From positions 1-64,000 of the forward strand of contig JAEXFI010000034.1 in assembly GCA_023400235.1 (NCBI GenBank): a DNA stretch of 64,000 bases, in the 5' to 3' direction. How positions within the stretch are numbered: position 1 is the stretch's first letter; every line of letters starts with the position of its first letter. A model generated the notes under the pieces. That model was not told the DNA's origin and did no database searches. It saw nothing but the letters and a program-made list of their open reading frames with translations. Position numbers and translations under genes: made by a program. Source of the DNA: Bacillota bacterium. Its GTDB lineage: Bacteria > Bacillota > Clostridia > Acetivibrionales > DSM-1351. Positions 59,995 through 64,000 of the stretch are shown one piece after another.

Positions 59995-61920
59995 ATGGGC
60001 TTGAATATAGCACAGAAAATAATAAAAAATCATTTGGTGACCGGAGAAATGACATCCGGCAGTGAAATATCCATAAGAATCGATCAGACGCTGACCCAGG
60101 ATTCTACGGGTACTATGGCATACCTTCAGTTTGAGGCCGTAGGTATACCAAGGGTCAAAACAAAGAAATCCGTGGCTTACATTGATCATAATACTTTACA
60201 GGCAGGGTTTGAAAATGCCGATGATCACAAATATATCCAGACTGTAGCGCAAAAGTATGGAGTATATTTTTCAAAGCCTGGAAACGGGATTTGTCATCAG
60301 GTGCATCTGGAACGCTTTGGTGTTCCCGGCATGACTTTACTTGGTTCTGACAGCCATACTCCTACGGGAGGCGGTATCGGCATGCTGGCTATAGGGGCAG
60401 GCGGGCTTGACGTTGCTGTGGCTATGGGCGGCGGCCCATATTATCTGACCATGCCCAGGGTCTGTAAGGTTGAACTTAAAGGGAAGCTGAACGCCTGGTC
60501 TGCTGCAAAGGATATCATTTTGGAAGTATTAAGGGTTATGTCCGTTAAGGGCGGCATCGGCAAGGTAATAGAATATGCCGGCGAAGGGATAGAAACTCTG
60601 ACTGTGCCTGAGAGGGCAACTATCACAAACATGGGGGCAGAGCTGGGTGCTACAACCTCGGTGTTTCCCAGTGACCATGTGACACTTCAGTTCCTGAGGG
60701 CACAGGGCAGGGAAAATGAGTGGGTTGAATTGCTGCCGGACAGCGATGCAGTCTATGATGAGCATATTGTCATTGATTTATCCACCCTCGAACCTATGGC
60801 TGCCATGCCTCATAGTCCGGACAATATTGAAAGGATTTCCGCTATTGGAAGCATTAAGGTTGACCAGGTTGCTATCGGAAGCTGTACCAATTCCTCCTAT
60901 ATGGATATGATGAAGGTTGCTGCCATACTCAAGGGCCGGACTGTGGCTCAGAATGTAAGTCTTGTCATTTCGCCCGGTTCCAAGCAGGTACTTACCATGC
61001 TGGCACAAAATGGAGCGTTGGCTGACATGGTGGCGGCAGGAGCCAGAATACTTGAATCTGCCTGCGGACCCTGTATAGGTATGGGTCAGGCGCCATGCAC
61101 TGATGCAGTTTCATTAAGGACCTTTAACAGAAACTTTGAAGGCAGAAGCGGAACAACTTCCGCCAAGGTTTATCTGGTGAGCCCTGAGGTGGCTGCTGCC
61201 AGTGCGTTGACGGGAGTATTGACTGATCCCCGCACGCTGGGTGAAGCTCCTAAAATAGAAATGCCAAAGGAATTTGTCATTAACGATAATCTGGTGGTAT
61301 CACCTGCTCCTGAGGGAAATACCGTAGAAGTAGTAAGAGGCCCCAATATCAAGCCGTTTCCTGTAAACAGTCCTCTGGGCGAAAAGGTAGCCGGGAAGGC
61401 ATTAATAAAGGTTGGTGACAATATAACCACTGACCACATAATGCCGTCAAATGCCAAGCTGCTGCCCTTCCGTTCAAATGTACCGTATCTGGCTGAATTC
61501 TGCCTCACGCCCTGTGACCAGGATTTCCCTGCCAGAGCCAAGGCAAATGGCGGAGGTTTCATTATAGGAGGCTCAAATTATGGGCAGGGTTCAAGCCGGG
61601 AACATGCTGCCCTTGCTCCGCTGCAGCTTGGTATAAAAGGTGTGATTGCCAAATCCTTTGCAAGGATTCACATGGCAAATCTTATTAACTCGGGAATAAT
61701 TCCGATGACCTTTGAAAATGAAGCAGATTATGATAGTATTGATATGAATGACGAGCTTTTAATAGAAGCTGCAATAGAGCAGGTCAAAGCTGCCGGTACT
61801 GTCAGAGTGAAAAACCTCACAAAGCAGACTGAATTCAATGTCAAGCTGTCTTTGTCCGACAGACAGGTGCAGATGATACTCGCCGGAGGTCTTTTGAATT
61901 ACACAAAGGTCAGCAACTGA
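59995..61920 (+). CDS. Aconitate hydratase (compact bacterial type)
   Basis: 641 residues. Fe-S ligands are Cys297 (GSCTNS) and Cys357/Cys360 (ACGPC); DSHTPTGGGIGMLAIG and GGSNYGQGSSREHAALAP are conserved active-site stretches, the last in the C-terminal swivel domain. It is the short monomeric form common in clostridia and thermophiles. It interconverts citrate and isocitrate and, with the preceding synthase, makes the oxidative branch toward 2-oxoglutarate for glutamate synthesis. AAGAGG precedes the ATG. No isocitrate dehydrogenase gene lies in the window. Confidence 0.95.
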   Translation: MGLNIAQKIIKNHLVTGEMTSGSEISIRIDQTLTQDSTGTMAYLQFEAVGIPRVKTKKSVAYIDHNTLQAGFENADDHKYIQTVAQKYGVYFSKPGNGICHQVHLERFGVPGMTLLGSDSHTPTGGGIGMLAIGAGGLDVAVAMGGGPYYLTMPRVCKVELKGKLNAWSAAKDIILEVLRVMSVKGGIGKVIEYAGEGIETLTVPERATITNMGAELGATTSVFPSDHVTLQFLRAQGRENEWVELLPDSDAVYDEHIVIDLSTLEPMAAMPHSPDNIERISAIGSIKVDQVAIGSCTNSSYMDMMKVAAILKGRTVAQNVSLVISPGSKQVLTMLAQNGALADMVAAGARILESACGPCIGMGQAPCTDAVSLRTFNRNFEGRSGTTSAKVYLVSPEVAAASALTGVLTDPRTLGEAPKIEMPKEFVINDNLVVSPAPEGNTVEVVRGPNIKPFPVNSPLGEKVAGKALIKVGDNITTDHIMPSNAKLLPFRSNVPYLAEFCLTPCDQDFPARAKANGGGFIIGGSNYGQGSSREHAALAPLQLGIKGVIAKSFARIHMANLINSGIIPMTFENEADYDSIDMNDELLIEAAIEQVKAAGTVRVKNLTKQTEFNVKLSLSDRQVQMILAGGLLNYTKVSN

Positions 61921-62074
61921 TAAATTAAGTATAATAATTAAGATGAATAAAAGATAAATAAAAAAGCTAAATAAAAAACCTAAATAAAAGCTTAATAAAA
62001 GCTTATATAGGCAAATTGTTTTTAATAACGGCGTGAAGTGCATTGGCACGGAAGGCGGATGGGGAAATCAAAAA

Positions 62075-62746
62075 ATGGCTAGGCTTGAATACGATGAAAA
62101 TGAAAACCTGGTTAATTCCCTTAGGGGAAAAGTTTTTAATCAGCTTAGAAAGCAAATTTTGACAGGAGTTTACAAGCCCGGTGACAGTCTGATCGAGTTG
62201 AGATTGTCAGAGGAGCTTGGAGTTAGCCGGACGCCAATAAGAGAGGCTATCAGGCAGCTTGAGCTGGAGGGGCTTGTTCAGTCCATACCCAATAAGGGGG
62301 TTATCGTTAAGGGAGTATCAGAACAGGATGTTGAAGATATTTTTATTATAAGGACGATGATTGAAGGACTTGCAGCCAGATGGGCTGCTGAGAAAATAAC
62401 TGAAGAGGAGATTAAGGAACTTCAGGAGGCTCTTGAGTTTGAGGAGTTCTACACCATGAAGAACGATGCACAGCATTTGATGACCTATGACTCCAGATTT
62501 CATGAAATTATTTTCAGAGCCAGCAAAAGCAGGCCTTTGATGCATATGCTCAGTACCTTTCATTTTTATATTCAAAGTGCCAGAAATGATTCGTTTGAGA
62601 CCCCGGGAAGGCCTGCCAAGTCCCTTGATGAGCACCGGGCAATTTTTGAGGCCATAAAGAACAAGGATGGGGATACTGCTGAAAAGCTGACAATTCAGCA
62701 TATAAGCAATGCCAGCAAGAATTTTAATGAGACCCATCACAAATAA
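62075..62746 (+). CDS. GntR-family regulator (FadR/FCD subfamily)
   Basis: 223 residues: winged HTH (about 15-80, RLSEELGVSRTPIREAIRQL) and a helical FCD effector domain (about 85-220) with Asp, His and His residues (DSRFHEIIF, EHRAIFEAI, IQHISNA) that bind metal and a small carboxylate in this subfamily. The ATG at 62075 has GGGGA nine bases upstream. It is the third gene of the citrate cluster and likely controls it through the palindrome at 58323-58352, perhaps in response to citrate or another organic acid. Confidence 0.92.
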   Translation: MARLEYDENENLVNSLRGKVFNQLRKQILTGVYKPGDSLIELRLSEELGVSRTPIREAIRQLELEGLVQSIPNKGVIVKGVSEQDVEDIFIIRTMIEGLAARWAAEKITEEEIKELQEALEFEEFYTMKNDAQHLMTYDSRFHEIIFRASKSRPLMHMLSTFHFYIQSARNDSFETPGRPAKSLDEHRAIFEAIKNKDGDTAEKLTIQHISNASKNFNETHHK

Positions 62747-62790
62747 TTGACTTTATGAACGTATGGGAGAAATGAGATGAGAGAAATGAG

Positions 62791-63492
62791 ATGAGAGAAA
62801 TGAGTAAAACGCGTGAACCCATAATTGTAGAGTTTCCTTTGCGGGGAGAATGGCTCTCTCCAAACACTCCCGGAGCAAAGATACCCAGCCATGGAACAAA
62901 CCGGTTTGGAACAAGATATGCATATGATTTTATACAGGTGGATTGGAAAAGAAAGGGTTTGCCGGCCTATGGTGTCAGCTTTCTGCAATATCTTATTCTG
63001 GGGGTTTCCTTAAAGGATTACTATTGCTGGGGGCAGGAAGTATATGCGCCCTGTGATGGAATTGTTGTCCAGGCGGAGGATGGTTATAAAGAACGGGAAC
63101 GAACATATTTGCTTTCAGATTTGTATAAGGCTTATAAAAATGCCCGGTTTTTTGATCCCCAAAAAGACAATGTACAGTCTGTTGCGGGCAATTACATAAT
63201 TTTGGAATGCGGACACCGGGTATTTGCCGCCCTGGTTCATCTCAAAACCGGTTCCATACAGGTGACTGCCGGCCAGCGTGTAAGAAAAGGTGAAGTTATA
63301 GGAAGGGTGGGCCATTCAGGCAATTCCTTTGCGCCACATTTGCATTTTCAGCTTATGGACAGCAGTGACATGGCTACTGCAAACGGACTGCCCTGTGCTT
63401 TTAAACAGTATGAAGTATTCCGGGCTGGAGAGTGGCAAAAAGCAGTTAACGGTATTCCCTCAGATAAGGATAGGATAAGGTTTGGTTCCTGA
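62791..63492 (+). CDS. M23-family peptidase-like protein (LytM domain)
   Basis: 233 residues, no signal peptide. A LytM/M23 fold is visible from about residue 30: SHGTNRFGTRYAYDF (first metal His/Asp region), YAPCDGIVVQAEDG, GNYIILECGHRVFAALVHL, VRKGEVIGRVGHSGNSFAPHLHFQL with the final HLH metal motif. It also carries an insert of some 45 residues between the first motifs. Cytoplasmic-looking M23-like proteins of this type occur in clostridia with unknown function. The start is uncertain, since upstream GAGAAATGAGAT is repeated three times and offers ATGs at 62791 and 62800. Confidence 0.85.
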   Translation: MREMSKTREPIIVEFPLRGEWLSPNTPGAKIPSHGTNRFGTRYAYDFIQVDWKRKGLPAYGVSFLQYLILGVSLKDYYCWGQEVYAPCDGIVVQAEDGYKERERTYLLSDLYKAYKNARFFDPQKDNVQSVAGNYIILECGHRVFAALVHLKTGSIQVTAGQRVRKGEVIGRVGHSGNSFAPHLHFQLMDSSDMATANGLPCAFKQYEVFRAGEWQKAVNGIPSDKDRIRFGS

Positions 63493-63772
63493 TTTGGCTG
63501 AGTACTTCTGAGCAGAGGCACAGACAAATAATAAAGCACATAAATAGTGAAGCAAGGGACAGCCTTGACGGATGTACTCCATATATCAGCTCTCCCTGCT
63601 TCTTCTGGGTAATCAGCTTCATTCATCGCTATTGCTTAAGGCTATTGCACCAGGTGAATTAAGCTCAGACCAAATCATTAAAAAATCAGATGCAGCACTG
63701 GCAGATTTCACTGATGAATTTTGTCTTATACAAAGGCAAGTGAATTTAGTATTGCTTTATAAGTTGATATAA
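63493..63772 (+). other. Intergenic region, possible gene remnant
   Basis: 280 bases between the M23 gene and a convergent minus-strand gene. A 66-codon frame at 63572-63772 has no ribosome site and no recognised family. Its segment ALADFTDEFCLIQRQ looks protein-like, so it may be a fragment; I do not call it a gene. Confidence 0.35.
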
Positions 63773-64000
63773 TTATTTACCATAAATCCTTACTGAATAC
63801 TTCGTACCACTACCTCTGTTGTAAGCATCTTCAGAACCAATTACTGATATTTCTATTCTATATGTATGCCCAGCCAGGCCTTGAAATTCTGGACAAATAT
63901 ATGTTCTGATATCATTAGGGATGTATCCCCAGTATTTGCAAGTACCATCAGTTTCATCAAAAAGAGCATAGAAAAAGCTAGTGTCAGCGGAAAGAACCCG
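63773..64000 (-). CDS. C-terminal end of an unidentified minus-strand protein (partial)
   Basis: Reading the minus strand from the window edge gives 75 codons without a stop until TAA at 63775-63773. The peptide (for example DETDGTCKYWGYIPNDIRTY, EFQGLAGHTYRIEISVIGSE, GTKYSVRIYGK) has ordinary composition and alternating beta-strand character, as in a secreted or carbohydrate-binding module. It is open at the right edge, so its N-terminus and function cannot be seen. Confidence 0.7.
   Translation of the reverse strand, partial: RVLSADTSFFYALFDETDGTCKYWGYIPNDIRTYICPEFQGLAGHTYRIEISVIGSEDAYNRGSGTKYSVRIYGK

Noticed and set aside
1..64000. CRISPR array
   Set aside because: No run of short identical repeats with regular unique spacers was seen; the repeats present are long tandem or inverted units.

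Overview
The window looks like a chromosome segment of an anaerobic, spore-forming, A+T-rich Firmicute. A mesophilic cellulolytic clostridium (Ruminiclostridium/Clostridium type) is my best guess. The basis is spore-germination genes (GerM-like lipoprotein, CwlJ-like hydrolase with a GerQ-like partner), a Re-citrate synthase plus aconitase pair, YesMN-type sensing of carbohydrates, two sugar ABC importers without their own ATPase, and strong AGGAGG ribosome binding sites. The genus is inference; no rRNA or other species marker is present.

Layout. 1-6050: queH behind a 61-bp repeat pair, then the conserved set amidase - gerM - rph - rdgB - yfcE. 6170-7460: a tRNA-Gly and a tRNA-Arg gene behind a consensus promoter. 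Each is followed by repeated copies of its own 3' end, with structured, gene-less cores between them. 7756-17754: a sugar-acid locus (two permeases, binding lipoprotein, enolase-superfamily dehydratase, Zn-dehydrogenase, YesM/YesN two-component pair, short-chain dehydrogenase). 17939-21494 (minus): an OmpR/HisKA two-component system with a beta-propeller-like exported protein. 21643-32808: one long operon with a clear promoter and operator. It encodes a GldA-like dehydrogenase, a HisC-like aminotransferase, an SsuABC/TauABC-like importer, a cystine/polar amino-acid importer and two nitrogenase-component-1-like proteins. 33143-38732: a visibly G+C-richer block with a small Cys-rich protein and a 1766-residue SLH/LysM surface protein.

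39171-40223: a divergent CI-like/Cro-like repressor pair. 40545-41400 (minus): cwlJ-gerQ-like pair. 41960-44602: MTA/SAH nucleosidase, ferredoxin-like protein and a Crp/Fnr regulator. 44614-45793: an SPFH membrane protein with a ribbon-helix-helix protein behind a perfect palindrome. 46337-56029: a LacI-regulated glycoside locus (two permeases, binding lipoprotein, MDR dehydrogenase, TIM-barrel isomerase, Gfo/Idh/MocA oxidoreductase, GH3 beta-glucosidase). 56172-58007: Bcp peroxiredoxin and a chemotaxis receptor. 58315-62746: Re-citrate synthase, aconitase and a GntR regulator with a 30-bp palindromic operator in the promoter. 62791-64000: an M23 peptidase and the C-terminal end of an unknown minus-strand gene.

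Two items merit most attention. The first is the nitrogenase-like pair. It keeps Cys residues at NifD/NifK-like P-cluster spacing, and also a Cys and a His at the positions of the FeMo-cofactor ligands. It has no nifH, nifB or nifEN beside it and sits with sulfonate- and cystine-type importers, which suggests reductive sulfur salvage or a related unknown chemistry. The second is the tRNA-associated element family. Its copies begin with an inverted copy of the neighbouring tRNA T-arm, share a covarying RNA-like fold, and end with a direct copy of the tRNA 3' end. All positions and residue numbers were worked out by eye.
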